Source of the DNA: Psychrobacter sp.
GTDB lineage: Bacteria; Pseudomonadota; Gammaproteobacteria; Pseudomonadales; Moraxellaceae
Assembly (NCBI GenBank): GCA_018260445.1
Contig: JAGLBE010000003.1
Span: 104,863 to 168,862 of the forward strand
DNA length: 64,000 nucleotides
Reading direction: 5' to 3'
Made by a program: the position numbers and the translations under genes. Position 1 is the stretch's first letter; each line of letters starts with the position of its first letter. Under the pieces are notes generated by a model. The model did not search any database. It was not told the DNA's origin and was given only the letters and a program-made list of their open reading frames with translations. Below, piece by piece: positions 18,291 to 27,750 of this stretch.

Positions 18291-18851
18291 TTATTTCTTT
18301 TTGATTTTCGTTAACAGCGATCGCTTCGCAGGGGCTTCATTCTGTTCGATAACCTCGACATAATTTGCCGACGCCAGCGCTAAGTTTTCTTGTTCCTCAG
18401 TAGTCGCTTTTTGCTCGGCCTTCTCGATATTGGCATCAATGATATTACGAATTAACTGCCAAATAAAACCAATCAGCAAACCCGATGTAAACACCACCAA
18501 AATAGGCAATAAATTACTAATGGCCAGGGCATAGTCTTTTAGTAACAAGCCATAAATGACCGCAATACTCGCTGGGGCAATATCCCCTGTTTCGCCAATC
18601 CCCATACTGGGCGTCAATAATACAGCAAAGACAGCAAGCCAGCTCATACCGCCAATAGGGCTGGGTAAAATGCGCACAATAAACAGCCACAAAACCAGCA
18701 CAATCACCGAAAACCCAACATAGGCATATAAGGGCAACATATCTGGCGGCACATTGGCCACCAAATGGGACCATAGTACGATAAGATTGCTGACAGCATC
18801 GCTGATGCTATCAAGGGGCAAATTAGAAATAAGTGAGGCTAACCAATCCAT
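18291..18851 (-). CDS. Uncharacterised membrane protein
   Basis: The 186-residue protein has about four hydrophobic segments (roughly residues 42-62, 70-85, 92-106 and 114-135) and a charged, probably cytosolic C-terminal tail rich in Glu, Lys and Ala that ends in LLTKIKKK. I do not recognise a named family. It lies upstream of the MoxR-VWA pair on the same strand, about 300 bp from the MoxR start. The association may be chance or may mark a membrane client of that pair; this is inference only. Confidence 0.7.
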   Translation of the reverse strand: MDWLASLISNLPLDSISDAVSNLIVLWSHLVANVPPDMLPLYAYVGFSVIVLVLWLFIVRILPSPIGGMSWLAVFAVLLTPSMGIGETGDIAPASIAVIYGLLLKDYALAISNLLPILVVFTSGLLIGFIWQLIRNIIDANIEKAEQKATTEEQENLALASANYVEVIEQNEAPAKRSLLTKIKKK

Positions 18852-19275
18852 GCAATGCTCAGTCTAAAAGTAAATAATACCAAGGTTTACACCCAACCTA
18901 TCATGGGGCAGGGCTTAATGTTTGTTCATCGTTTAAGATAATGTTTGTTCATCGTTTAAGATAAGCGGGTTTTGCAAAGGTATCGTATCAAGTGAAACAC
19001 ATGGCTTGAACCATCTACTTTTTAGTAGTCTGCTTAACAACAGCAGTAGACTGCATAACGAGACGATGGTGTCGCAGTGCGATTAATTGCCCATATTCTA
19101 CCATGACTGGATAAATAATGAACCTGCGTTATGTGGTCAATGGGTTTATAGAGTCGCCCGTTATCGCTATTTGTAGTGACTGATAGCACTGGCGACTTAT
19201 CATCAAAACCTAGTATCTAACATCTTGGCGCCGTTAATCCTTTACTTTTTTGACGTCAATCTAACCATACTAACC
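18852..19275. other. Intergenic region with a repeat and a stem-loop
   Basis: About 420 bp between the membrane-protein gene and ycgL. It holds a 23-bp tandem duplication (18918-18963) and nested complementary segments around 19011-19069 (ACCATC with GATGGT outside; GTCTGCT with AGCAGTAGAC inside). No open frame of note. Confidence 0.55.
18918..18963. repeat. Exact 23-bp tandem duplication
   Basis: Two exact direct copies of a 23-bp unit beginning ATGTTTGTTCATCG, at 18918-18940 and 18941-18963, in non-coding DNA. Confidence 0.9.
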
Positions 19276-19626
19276 CTAATCATACTTTTTATCTTGCGCC
19301 GCTTTCATGCTCGACTGCGCCCGTGCTGTCAACACATCGGCTGGGGGCGATTGCACAAAATAGCCTTGTGATTCAAGTTTACTACGCACCTCATTAATAT
19401 CCACTCGTGCCAATTTTTCTTTAGCGGCTAAATCCAAGTGCATCAACAACTTACCCTCGCCCAAACTCTGGCGCAACGCCTTTGGCAACACGGCCAACGA
19501 ATCTTTAGTGTCATAAGTGTCATTAGTGTCATTCGTTTCAGGGTCACTGCCATTGATAGAGTCTGGGCGAGCGATATAGACATACATCTCGGAGTGTTTG
19601 GGAAATTTATAGATATCGCAATGCAT
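19276..19626 (-). CDS. ycgL: YcgL-domain protein
   Basis: Small protein of the conserved gammaproteobacterial YcgL family (unknown role). It starts MHCDIYKFPKHSEMYVYIA and continues with LPKALRQSLGEGKLLMHLDL and VRSKLESQGYFVQSPP, all matching the family. At 116 residues it is slightly long because of a hydrophilic insertion (about residues 28-41, SNGSDPETNDTND-like) made from repeated Asn/Asp-Thr codons. AAGG precedes the start at 19626. In many relatives ycgL sits beside rnd; here rnd is 8 kb away. Confidence 0.9.
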   Translation of the reverse strand: MHCDIYKFPKHSEMYVYIARPDSINGSDPETNDTNDTYDTKDSLAVLPKALRQSLGEGKLLMHLDLAAKEKLARVDINEVRSKLESQGYFVQSPPADVLTARAQSSMKAAQDKKYD

Positions 19627-20140
19627 GAAGACAACCTTATTAGTATTAGTGACATTAGTATAAGTGACGATTGATGAGTAATCATTGGGTAGTGCTGATT
19701 GGTTAGTGCTGATTGGTTAGTGGTCAGTGGTTAGCCACTACCGTTTAAAAAGCACTGGTTTAAAACAGTTATTTAGAAACAAGGCCCACCATCATAAACG
19801 CAATACATGGTCGGTTCAATTTGATTTTGTTATACTACGACTCTTAAAATTCATGCTGCAATAACGATTTTAGCAACCTAATACTAGGTTTAAACCATTC
19901 ATTGGCCAGGTATAGGTGACCAATGCTTACAGGGTGACTACGCACTGTCCACACAATGGGCGCTTGTTTTTGCTATTTTAGGTATTATTTTAGGGGCTAT
20001 TGGTTATTTCGACCGATTGCCCTATTTGGCACAACCTTTTTGTCGCCACAGTTTTAGCGTAACTATTTATCGTAGCTATTTATCGTAACTGTTTATCGTA
20101 ACTGTTTATCGTAACTGTTTTATTAACATAAGGATTGCCC
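19627..20140. other. Intergenic region upstream of gcvT
   Basis: About 510 bp between divergent ycgL and gcvT. It contains an open, start-less hydrophobic frame (19894-20088, plus strand) and the 13-bp repeat array before gcvT. I looked for the conserved glycine riboswitch cores and did not find them. Confidence 0.5.
20058..20123. repeat. 13-bp tandem repeat directly upstream of gcvT
   Basis: Five units of CGTAACTGTTTAT (first two with single or double changes, last with one extra T). The array ends 17 bp before the gcvT ATG, so it lies in the untranslated leader or core promoter. Confidence 0.9.
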
Positions 20141-21418
20141 ATGACCACCACCCCTGCCGCCCTGCAACGTACGCCCTTTTATCAAGCGCATCTTGACGCC
20201 AATGGCAAAATTGTTGATTTTTTTGGTTGGGAGTTGCCCATTCACTATGGCTCACAACTCGATGAGCACAACGCGGTGCGCAGCGATGCAGGCATGTTTG
20301 ATGTCTCACATATGGTGATAACCGATGTTAGTGGTGCCGAGGCCAAGCCATGGCTACAAAAACTACTCGCCAATGACGTGGCCAAACTAAAAACAGTGGG
20401 TAAAGCCTTATATTCGGCGATGCTCAATGATGATGGCGGTATTATTGATGACTTAATCGTGTATCGGATGAATGAGAGTGAAACCGAGTACCGTATTGTC
20501 TCTAATGCTGCCACGCGTGATAAGGATTTGGCGCAGTTTCATGCCATTGCCCAAGGGTTCAAGGTTGAACTGAGCGAGCGTCCTGAACTGGCTATGTTGG
20601 CGGTTCAAGGGCCTAACGCTATTGCGAAACTAAGTGCAGCCAAACCCGCTTGGGCAGACAGGTTAACGGCGCTTAAGCCTTTTGTTGGTGCTGATTTGAG
20701 CGCTATTGAAGGTGCAACTAATCAAGGCGGCGAGTGGTTTGTGGCGCGCACCGGTTATACGGGTGAAGACGGTGTCGAAGTGATGTTACAGGGTGATGAT
20801 GCCAATGATTTTTTTAAGCTGCTCATTGCACATGGCATAGCGCCTGCTGGTCTTGGCGCCCGTGATACCTTGCGTTTAGAGGCGGGCATGAATTTGTATG
20901 GTCAAGATATGGATGAGTCGGTTAGCCCCTATGAGTGCAACATGGCCTGGACGCTGGCTTTAAAAGATGCGCGAGATTTTGTGGGTCGACAAGCGTTGGT
21001 TGCCAAGCAGGCGGCGGCGAAAGCAGCAGGCACAGCAATGCAGCAGGTTGGCCTAGTATTAGAGGGTCGAGGCGTGTTACGGGCGGGCATGGCGGTGGCG
21101 ATTGATTCAGATAACGACAGTCAAAGTAGTCATAGCCAAAGCAGTGATAGTTTAAGCAGTGATAGTTTAAGCAGTGATAGTTTAAGCAGTGATAGTTTAA
21201 GCAGTGATAGCCAAGGTAGCGACTCCAAACAAACGGGTATAATTACCAGTGGTACCTTTTCGCCAAGTTTAAAGCATTCCATTGCCATCGCTCGTATTCC
21301 AGCCAGTGTCAGTGCCGCCAACAGCGTGCAAGTTGACCTACGTGGCAAGGGTCAATACACCAAAGTGCGGGTGGTGAAACTGCCTTTTGTGCGTAACGGC
21401 AGCAAGCAGTTTGATTAG
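20141..21418 (+). CDS. gcvT: Aminomethyltransferase, glycine cleavage T protein
   Basis: T protein of the glycine cleavage system: transfers the methylene group from the aminomethyl-lipoyl H protein to tetrahydrofolate and releases ammonia. Family motifs: [13 protein letters not shown] near the N-terminus, [27 protein letters not shown], and [19 protein letters not shown] in the last domain. ATG at 20141 has AAGGA 7 nt upstream; the TTG at 20135 is rejected. A Ser/Asp insertion of about 40 residues (about 325-365, built from repeated SSDSL units) interrupts the C-terminal domain just before the GIITSG motif. gcvH follows after about 290 bp. Confidence 0.96.
   Translation: MTTTPAALQRTPFYQAHLDANGKIVDFFGWELPIHYGSQLDEHNAVRSDAGMFDVSHMVITDVSGAEAKPWLQKLLANDVAKLKTVGKALYSAMLNDDGGIIDDLIVYRMNESETEYRIVSNAATRDKDLAQFHAIAQGFKVELSERPELAMLAVQGPNAIAKLSAAKPAWADRLTALKPFVGADLSAIEGATNQGGEWFVARTGYTGEDGVEVMLQGDDANDFFKLLIAHGIAPAGLGARDTLRLEAGMNLYGQDMDESVSPYECNMAWTLALKDARDFVGRQALVAKQAAAKAAGTAMQQVGLVLEGRGVLRAGMAVAIDSDNDSQSSHSQSSDSLSSDSLSSDSLSSDSLSSDSQGSDSKQTGIITSGTFSPSLKHSIAIARIPASVSAANSVQVDLRGKGQYTKVRVVKLPFVRNGSKQFD
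21140..21214 (+). repeat. In-frame 15-bp tandem repeat inside gcvT
   Basis: Five units of AGCAGTGATAGTTTA (the last ends in CCAA) encode repeated Ser-Ser-Asp-Ser-Leu. The unit length is a multiple of three, so copy-number changes keep the frame. Confidence 0.95.
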
Positions 21419-21710
21419 TTTATCGCTGTCGACTTGATTCATCCTAAAACACCCCGATAACAGGGATTATACCGCTAATTTGACTATATCAATGTTTCTA
21501 CCATGAATGTAACTAAACTAATGTGGTGAGCCAAACTTTTATAGCCGGTCTATCTACATCAATAGTATATTTGGTCGCTTATTTTTATCAATTTTAGGCG
21601 CATATTTGTTATAGTATAGTTGTTTTTTAGCAGGTAATCTCGTAGTAGATACTCTCAACCTGACCCATTTTTTAAAGTTAATTTCAACCAGATACTATTT
21701 GGAGAATTTC

Positions 21711-22091
21711 ATGAGCAATATCCCAAGCGAGCTTAAATATGTGGCCAGTCACGAATGGCTGCGTTTAGAAGATGATGGCACGATTACGGTTGGCATCACC
21801 GACCATGCCCAAGAGTTATTGGGCGATATCGTGTTTGTTGACCTGCCTGAAGTGGGCGATACCGTGGCCGAAGATGACGAGATTGCAGTGGTTGAGTCGG
21901 TTAAAGCGGCGTCAGACGTTTTTGCGCCTATCACTGGAGAGATTGTCGCTATTAATGAGGTTTTAGAAGACGCACCAGAAACCATTAACAAAGACCCCTA
22001 TGGCGATGGTTGGTTTTTTCGGATTAAGCCCGATAATATAGACGATTACGACGCTTTGATGACAGCCGAAGAGTATGAAAACGAGCTGTAG
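21711..22091 (+). CDS. gcvH: Glycine cleavage H protein
   Basis: Lipoyl carrier shuttling the aminomethyl group between P, T and L proteins. The 126-residue protein has the lipoylation lysine K65 in VESVKAASD and the typical [22 protein letters not shown] and [11 protein letters not shown] motifs. ATG at 21711 has GGAG 8 nt upstream; the in-frame TTG at 21699 is rejected. It lies between gcvT and a nitroreductase gene; gcvP is 1.7 kb further on. The 290-bp gap from gcvT suggests gcvH may have its own promoter. Confidence 0.97.
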   Translation: MSNIPSELKYVASHEWLRLEDDGTITVGITDHAQELLGDIVFVDLPEVGDTVAEDDEIAVVESVKAASDVFAPITGEIVAINEVLEDAPETINKDPYGDGWFFRIKPDNIDDYDALMTAEEYENEL

Positions 22092-22198
22092 TGGGTGATA
22101 AGTTATCTGCGTCATTAGCGCATAGACGACTTTTATAAATGTTAAAAGATATCTGTTTTTTAAAACGTATTGATATACCTATGTTTAGGTAAAGGTAA

Positions 22199-22235
22199 AG
22201 AGGGCGGACTATAGCGTCTGCTTTCTACTCCTACC
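22199..22235 (+). terminator. Possible terminator after gcvH
   Basis: An 11-bp stem (AGAGGGCGGAC / GTCTGCTTTCT, three G-U pairs in RNA) with a 6-nt loop is followed after a few bases by a T-rich run. The separation between stem and T run weakens the call. Confidence 0.4.
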
Positions 22236-22301
22236 TATTTTTTGACCCTATTTAAACACTACCCCGTTACTGTTAACCTCATCTTTTATTAAGGTATCGC
22301 C

Positions 22302-23042
22302 ATGAGTTCACCCTCTACTAGCTCGGTCGCTGCGCCTCATTTGGCGGCTTTCACCGCTGTGGTTGAATCGCGTCGTTCGGTGCGCAAGTTCACAGATACG
22401 CCGATACCCGATGCGGTATTAAAAGACTGTTTGCGCCTTGCTATGCTAGCGCCCAACTCTAGCAATTTACAGCCGTGGGAGTTTTATGTGCTCGACTCGC
22501 CCAAAAAACGGGCAGCAGCGGTTGATATTTGCATGAATCAAAATGCCGCAAAAACGGCCAATAAACTGATTGCTATTGTGGCGCGCACCGATAACTGGCG
22601 TGATCAGGCTAAAAAAAATATTCGCGAGTTTCCCGATAGACCGGTGCCAAAAAAGGTGAAAGATTATTATAACAAGGTGGTGCCGTTTGATTTTTTCAGA
22701 GGCCCTATTAACTCGGTATCGGCGGCAAAATGGGGCGTGGCACAAGTGTTTAGACAGGTTAAGGGCCCGATTAAATCGCCCTACTATACCTATGACGACG
22801 TGAAAAACTGGGCGACCAATAACACTGCCCTTGCTGCCGAAAACTTGATGTTGGCGCTGCGGGCACACGGTTTTGACAGTTGTGCCATGGGCGGCTTTGA
22901 TGAGCCGGCGATGCGAAAACTGTTAAACCTAAGCGATGAGCATCATATTGTCATGATGTTAGCGGCAGGCGAGCGAGACGACAAGGGCATTTATAATACC
23001 CAGTATCGCTTTGATTTTGACCAGTTTGTAAAATATGTCTAA
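22302..23042 (+). CDS. Nitroreductase-family protein
   Basis: FMN-dependent NAD(P)H oxidoreductase fold, 246 residues. The N-terminal VESRRSVRKFTDTPIPD and LRLAMLAPNSSNLQPWEF are the family FMN-binding motifs; the C-terminal half has AAENLMLALRAHGFDSC and a GGFDEPAMRKLLNL stretch. The natural substrate of such enzymes is usually unknown. The gene sits between gcvH and gcvP on the same strand, an unusual place; no mechanistic link to glycine cleavage is evident. The start at 22302 has AAGG about 8 nt upstream. Confidence 0.88.
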   Translation: MSSPSTSSVAAPHLAAFTAVVESRRSVRKFTDTPIPDAVLKDCLRLAMLAPNSSNLQPWEFYVLDSPKKRAAAVDICMNQNAAKTANKLIAIVARTDNWRDQAKKNIREFPDRPVPKKVKDYYNKVVPFDFFRGPINSVSAAKWGVAQVFRQVKGPIKSPYYTYDDVKNWATNNTALAAENLMLALRAHGFDSCAMGGFDEPAMRKLLNLSDEHHIVMMLAAGERDDKGIYNTQYRFDFDQFVKYV

Positions 23043-23194
23043 AACTGTCTGTTTTAACTCACTTTAGCGTAGGGCATTTTCTTTTATTACTTACTTTTAA
23101 TACGTACTTTGTTGTAATGTTGAGCAAAGTAGGCCTGTTATTTGCTCACCGGTTAGGGGATTGCCACTTTGTTAACCCTGGCGTCATTGCCTAA

Positions 23195-23463
23195 AAGTTT
23201 GCGGCTAAGTCCATTGACGTTGTGCTGGTTTTAACAAGCCTATCCATGATCAATGCTATCGTTCCATGATCAATGCTATCGTTGCTCAAATCTGTGCTCA
23301 TGATATAGATATTCGCCTACAATTGGCAATTTTTATCGTTTTGCCGCCTCTCAGTGATGCGCTAAATGGCATGAGTATTGGCAAACGGCTGTGCCACATT
23401 CAGTGTGTCAATTTTAAAACCCAACAACCTAACAACCCATCGGGCTTTTGGGCTCAGTGCTGA
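23195..23463 (+). pseudogene. Remnant of an RDD-type membrane protein broken by a 20-bp duplication
   Basis: If one copy of the 20-bp direct repeat at 23244-23283 is removed, two short frames join into one continuous frame. The first part reads KFAAKSIDVVLVLTSLSMIN, resembling the first helix of RDD proteins (R/K-x-x-A-x-x-I-D). The second continues through QLAIFIVLPPLSDALNGMS to SIGKRLCHIQCVN, resembling the second RDD motif (T/S-x-GKR). The frame has a stop directly upstream and ends early at 23463, so both ends are also missing. This is a reading by eye; the family assignment is tentative. Confidence 0.4.
23244..23283. repeat. Exact 20-bp tandem duplication
   Basis: Two adjacent exact copies of CCATGATCAATGCTATCGTT. 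As 20 is not a multiple of three, the duplication shifts the frame that crosses it (see the RDD-type remnant). Confidence 0.95.
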
Positions 23464-23624
23464 GAAATAGCCTCGTTACCCTTAATTTTTTGTTATTACC
23501 CGCAGCTATCAACTATATTTTATACGTTATTTTATACGTTAGCGACTACCGCCGATTGGGTCACTTTATGGCCAATAGTTGCGTGGTAGAGCGACGCTAA
23601 TGTGTTAGAGCGACGCCCTACGTC

Positions 23625-23790
23625 ACATAGCTAGCAACATAGCTAACAACATAGCTAGCAACATAGCTAGCAACATAGCTAGCAACATAGCTAGCAACAT
23701 AGCTAGCAACATAGCTAACAACATAGCTAGCAACATAGCTAGCAACATAGCTAGCAACATAGCTAGCAACATAGCTAGCAACATAGCTAA
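23625..23790. repeat. 12-bp tandem array upstream of gcvP
   Basis: Thirteen full units of ACATAGCTAGCA plus a 10-bp partial. Units 2 and 8 carry the same change (TAACA for TAGCA), so the array also has a 72-bp, six-unit higher period. It ends 40 bp before the gcvP ATG. Each unit contains the palindrome TAGCTA or GCTAGC. Confidence 0.97.
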
Positions 23791-23830
23791 GACCTATCTT
23801 TATACCCGCACATTTTTTAAAAGGATTATC

Positions 23831-26734
23831 ATGACCACTGCCAATTTGCCACACACACTTTCAGCGTTATCCTTTGACAGCTTATTTAATGAAGCACAAT
23901 TTATATCACGCCACATCGGTGCCACCCAGCAGCAACAGCTTGACATGCTAAAGGCGGTCGGCTATGACGATATGGACAGCTTTATTGCCGATACGGTACC
24001 CGAGGCGGTACGCATGAACCGTGCTTTAGAATTACCCGAAGCGATGAGCGAGCATCAGGCATTGGCCAAATTGCGGGCGTTGGCGGATGACATTGTGGTC
24101 AACAAAAGTTATATCGGCCAAGGCTATTCGCCCGTGCGTATGCCGGCGGTGATTCAGCGTAACGTGCTTGAAAACCCCGGTTGGTATACCGCTTATACCC
24201 CGTATCAAGCCGAAATATCCCAAGGGCGATTGGAGGCTCTATTAAACTTTCAGCAAGTGTGTACTGATTTAACTGGGCTGGAGCTTGCTGGTGCCTCGTT
24301 ATTGGATGAGGCCACGGCCGCTGCCGAAGGGATGGCGATGGCAAAACGAGTCAGCAAATCAAAATCAAATCAATTTTTTGTCGATGCGCGGGTTTATCCA
24401 CAAACCCTTGATGTGATTCAAACCCGAGCCACCTATTTTGGCTGGGAAGTGGTAGTAGGCGACTTTGACACGGCCAAAAATGGCGACTTTTTTGGGGCGT
24501 TATTTCAATACGTTGGCAAAGAGGGCGATGTGGTCGATTTAACCGAGGTGATTGCCGCCGTTAAAGCCAATAAAACTTATGCTTTAGTTGCCAGTGATAT
24601 CATGAGCCTGGTGTTGCTTAAATCGCCTGCCGCGATGGGCGCCGATGTGGCACTCGGTAGCACTCAACGTTTTGGCGTGCCGATGGGCTTTGGCGGCCCA
24701 CATGCCGCCTACTTTGCGTTCTCGGATAAAGCCAAACGCTCAGCCCCCGGGCGCATCATTGGTGTGTCCAAAGATGCGCAGGGCAATATGGCACTACGCA
24801 TGGCGCTGCAAACCCGCGAACAACACATTCGCCGTGAAAAAGCCAATTCCAATATCTGTACCTCGCAAGTCCTATTGGCGAACTTGGCGGGGATGTATGC
24901 GGTGTATCATGGCCCCGAAGGCTTAAAACGTATTGCCACCCGTATTCATGCGTTGGCATCGGCGTTTAGTGCGGTCATTGCGCAGCAAGAGGGCGAGTTA
25001 AGCGTCGTCCACAAGCAGTTCTTTGACACCGTTTTGGTAGATTGCGGGTCGGACAAACTGGCGACGCAAATTTATAACAATGCCCATAACGTGGGCTATA
25101 ACTTATGGCGCGTGGGGTCAGACAAGTTAGCGGTGTCTTTTTCTGAAATCAGTGATGAACACGACTTTACCATATTGACCCAATTGTTTGCCAATAAAGG
25201 CCATACTTTGCCAAACGAGGTAAGCCTAGCATTAGATGACAGCTTGCTGCGTCAAGATGCGATATTGACCCATCCGGTATTTAACTCGCACCATACCGAG
25301 CATGAGATGCTGCGCTATCTTAAAAAACTCGAAGATAAAGACTTAGCGATGAACCGTAGCATGATATCGCTGGGCAGTTGTACGATGAAACTCAACGCCA
25401 CTAGTGAGATGTTACCGATTACCTGGGAGGCGTTTGCCAATGTGCATCCGTTTGCGCCCATTGAGCAAGTACCCGGTTATATCGCCATGATTGACAGCTT
25501 GCAGGCGCAACTAAAAGCCATTACTGGGTTTGATGATATCTCAATGCAGCCCAATTCGGGTGCCTCTGGCGAATACGCTGGCCTATTAGCCATTCGTCGT
25601 TATCACGAATCATTAGGGCAAAGCCATCGCAACGTCTGCTTAATTCCCAAATCGGCACATGGCACCAACCCTGCCACAGCGCAAATGATGGGGATGCAAG
25701 TGGTGGTGGTAGATACCGATGACAATGGTAATATTGATATTGCTGATTTAGAAGCCAAAACGGCAGCGCATAGCGACAATTTGGGCGCCTTGATGGTCAC
25801 CTACCCTTCAACCCATGGCGTGTTTGAAGCGGGTATTCGGGACATTTGCGAGCTGATTCATGAAAACGGCGGACAAGTGTATATGGACGGCGCCAACATG
25901 AACGCCCAAGTGGGTATCATGCAGCCCGCCGAAGTGGGCGCGGACGTGCTACATATGAACCTACACAAAACCTTTTGTATTCCGCATGGTGGTGGTGGCC
26001 CCGGTATGGGCCCTATTGGCATGAAAGCGCATTTAGCGCCATTTAAATCCAGCCACAGTGTGGCACCGGTGTTTAATGCTCCCAAAGACTTGTCTGCGGT
26101 ATCCGCTGCCCCCTATGGCTCAGCGAGCATTTTGCCGATTTCGTGGATGTATATCACCATGATGGGGCGTGATGGGTTGCTTGCCGCCACCCAAAATGCG
26201 TTGTTAAACGCCAATTATATTGCCAGCCAGCTACAAGAGGACTACCCGGTTTTATATACCGGCAAAAATGGCCGAGTGGCGCACGAATGTATCATTGATA
26301 TTCGCCCGCTAAAAGAAGAGACCGGCATCAGTGAAGCCGATATCGCCAAACGCTTGATGGATTATGGCTTTCATGCCCCAACCATGAGTTTTCCTGTGGC
26401 AGGTACCTTGATGATTGAGCCGACTGAGTCCGAGGCCAAGCACGAGCTTGACCGCTTTATCAGTGCGCTTAAATCCATTCGTCAAGAGGCGCTGAAGGTT
26501 AAAAACGGCACAGACGGATGGACAGTGACCGATAACCCGATTGTCAATGCCCCGCATACTGCGTTTGTGATAACGGGCGATACTTGGTCACACCCCTATA
26601 GCCGTGATACCGCCGCTTTTCCGCTCGCTTATATCCGTGAGCATAAGTTTTGGCCATCGGTTGGGCGTATTGATGATGTCTTTGGCGATAAAAACTTGAT
26701 GTGCAGTTGCCCCAGTATTGAAAATTATATGTAG
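23831..26734 (+). CDS. gcvP: Glycine dehydrogenase (decarboxylating), glycine cleavage P protein
   Basis: PLP enzyme that decarboxylates glycine and loads the aminomethyl group on the H-protein lipoyl arm. The 967-residue single-chain form has both homologous halves. The PLP lysine is K713 in [46 protein letters not shown] and the C-terminal [15 protein letters not shown] are typical. AAAAGGA lies about 6 nt before the start. It is the last of the gcv genes, separated from gcvH by the nitroreductase and the broken gene, and has the 12-bp array in its upstream region. Confidence 0.98.
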   Translation: MTTANLPHTLSALSFDSLFNEAQFISRHIGATQQQQLDMLKAVGYDDMDSFIADTVPEAVRMNRALELPEAMSEHQALAKLRALADDIVVNKSYIGQGYSPVRMPAVIQRNVLENPGWYTAYTPYQAEISQGRLEALLNFQQVCTDLTGLELAGASLLDEATAAAEGMAMAKRVSKSKSNQFFVDARVYPQTLDVIQTRATYFGWEVVVGDFDTAKNGDFFGALFQYVGKEGDVVDLTEVIAAVKANKTYALVASDIMSLVLLKSPAAMGADVALGSTQRFGVPMGFGGPHAAYFAFSDKAKRSAPGRIIGVSKDAQGNMALRMALQTREQHIRREKANSNICTSQVLLANLAGMYAVYHGPEGLKRIATRIHALASAFSAVIAQQEGELSVVHKQFFDTVLVDCGSDKLATQIYNNAHNVGYNLWRVGSDKLAVSFSEISDEHDFTILTQLFANKGHTLPNEVSLALDDSLLRQDAILTHPVFNSHHTEHEMLRYLKKLEDKDLAMNRSMISLGSCTMKLNATSEMLPITWEAFANVHPFAPIEQVPGYIAMIDSLQAQLKAITGFDDISMQPNSGASGEYAGLLAIRRYHESLGQSHRNVCLIPKSAHGTNPATAQMMGMQVVVVDTDDNGNIDIADLEAKTAAHSDNLGALMVTYPSTHGVFEAGIRDICELIHENGGQVYMDGANMNAQVGIMQPAEVGADVLHMNLHKTFCIPHGGGGPGMGPIGMKAHLAPFKSSHSVAPVFNAPKDLSAVSAAPYGSASILPISWMYITMMGRDGLLAATQNALLNANYIASQLQEDYPVLYTGKNGRVAHECIIDIRPLKEETGISEADIAKRLMDYGFHAPTMSFPVAGTLMIEPTESEAKHELDRFISALKSIRQEALKVKNGTDGWTVTDNPIVNAPHTAFVITGDTWSHPYSRDTAAFPLAYIREHKFWPSVGRIDDVFGDKNLMCSCPSIENYM

Positions 26735-26788
26735 ACGCCCTACTCTCAACTTTTTAATTCTCAACTGATTAAGAGTGATTTAGTACTT

Positions 26789-26827
26789 AAGCCCGGGCAA
26801 ATTGACTTGATTTGCACGGGTTTGTTT
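26789..26827 (+). terminator. Intrinsic terminator after gcvP
   Basis: A 14-bp stem with one mismatch and one G-U pair (AAGCCCGGGCAAAT / ATTTGCACGGGTTT), 7-nt loop, running into TTTGTTTGTTT. It lies 55 bp downstream of the gcvP stop. Confidence 0.75.
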
Positions 26828-26860
26828 GTTTAACTCACCAATACCTTTTTTTCGAGTTTT

Positions 26861-27550
26861 ATGATGTCAGACAAACCTTTAGTCATATTATTACACGGTT
26901 TACACCAACGCGGCTTTATTATGCGCCCCCTCGCCCTGCGCTTAAATAAACTTGGCTACCGCACTCATAACCTGAGCTATCGTAGCCTTGTCGATTCAGT
27001 AGCGACGCACAGCGACCGTCTAAACCAGTGGTTAGAGGCGTATTATAACCATAATGACCATTACAACCATCATAACATTGATACGCCTCTGCATTTGGTG
27101 GGGCATAGCTTGGGCGGATTGGTCATGCGCGATTTTTTAAGCCGCTATCCACAGTGGACAATCGGCCGCTGCGTGACCTTAGGCACGCCGCATCTGGGCA
27201 GTGTTAGCGCCAATTATGTCAAAAAGCTACTACCGCCTTTGGTCGGCAACGCCTATAAACAGGGGCTCGATGGTACGCTTGCGCCTCTGCCTGCTGGCAT
27301 TAGTTTGGGGGTGATTGCGGGCGACTCACCCAAAGGCTTGGGGCAATTGTTTTTGAATTATCACAAGCGCCAAGCCAAGTTATCGGCGCAAGAGGGTCAG
27401 CACGATGGCACCGTCTATGTAACAGAGACTCGGCTGCCCAATGCCGCAGATTATATTATTTTACCCGTATCGCATACCGGCATGCTGCTGAACAAAGAAG
27501 TGGCTCGGCAAACCGCCTATTTTTTAGAGCAGGGTAAGTTTGATAGTTAG
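26861..27550 (+). CDS. Alpha/beta hydrolase, lipase/esterase-like
   Basis: The 229-residue protein has the oxyanion motif LLHGLHQRG near the start, the nucleophile elbow GHSLGG (about residues 83-88), a likely acid Asp in QHDGTVYV and the catalytic His in VSHTGML. It resembles the short bacterial triacylglycerol lipase/PGAP1-like group with a TLGTPHLGS motif after the elbow. No signal peptide is seen, so it is probably cytosolic. Two ATG codons stand at the start (26861, 26864). It is a single gene after gcvP, convergent with rnd. Confidence 0.85.
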   Translation: MMSDKPLVILLHGLHQRGFIMRPLALRLNKLGYRTHNLSYRSLVDSVATHSDRLNQWLEAYYNHNDHYNHHNIDTPLHLVGHSLGGLVMRDFLSRYPQWTIGRCVTLGTPHLGSVSANYVKKLLPPLVGNAYKQGLDGTLAPLPAGISLGVIAGDSPKGLGQLFLNYHKRQAKLSAQEGQHDGTVYVTETRLPNAADYIILPVSHTGMLLNKEVARQTAYFLEQGKFDS

Positions 27551-27646
27551 CGTTAGGTAGCATGTAGCGTGGCTGCGCATCTTGCAGCATAGAGCAGCCT
27601 ATTGCAGCGTAGACAGGAATTATCAAGATAGCCTCATTCTATTCTT

Positions 27647-27714
27647 CAACTCCTCAACTCCTCAACTCCTCAACTCCTCAACTCCTCAACTCCTCAACTC
27701 TTCAACTCTTCAAC
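27647..27714. repeat. 8-bp tandem repeat between lipase gene and rnd
   Basis: Eight units of CAACTCCT (the last two CAACTCTT) plus a half unit, in the convergent gap. No gene is encoded. Confidence 0.92.
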
Positions 27715-27750
27715 TAACCATCTCACTATCTCACTATCTTATTCAATCAT

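Noticed and set aside
19860-20140. Glycine riboswitch upstream of gcvT
   Set aside because: The conserved core sequences of the glycine aptamer were not found on reading the leader.
23121-23148. Terminator after the nitroreductase gene (TGAGCAAA / TTTGCTCA)
   Set aside because: The loop is 12 nt and no T run follows the stem.
23625-23790. CRISPR-like array or origin iterons
   Set aside because: No spacers and no replication gene nearby; a simple 12-bp tandem array upstream of gcvP fits better.
23618-23854. A 78-residue frame across the 12-bp array, with repeated SYVA units
   Set aside because: It is the plain translation of the tandem repeat on the minus strand, with no ribosome site or protein features.
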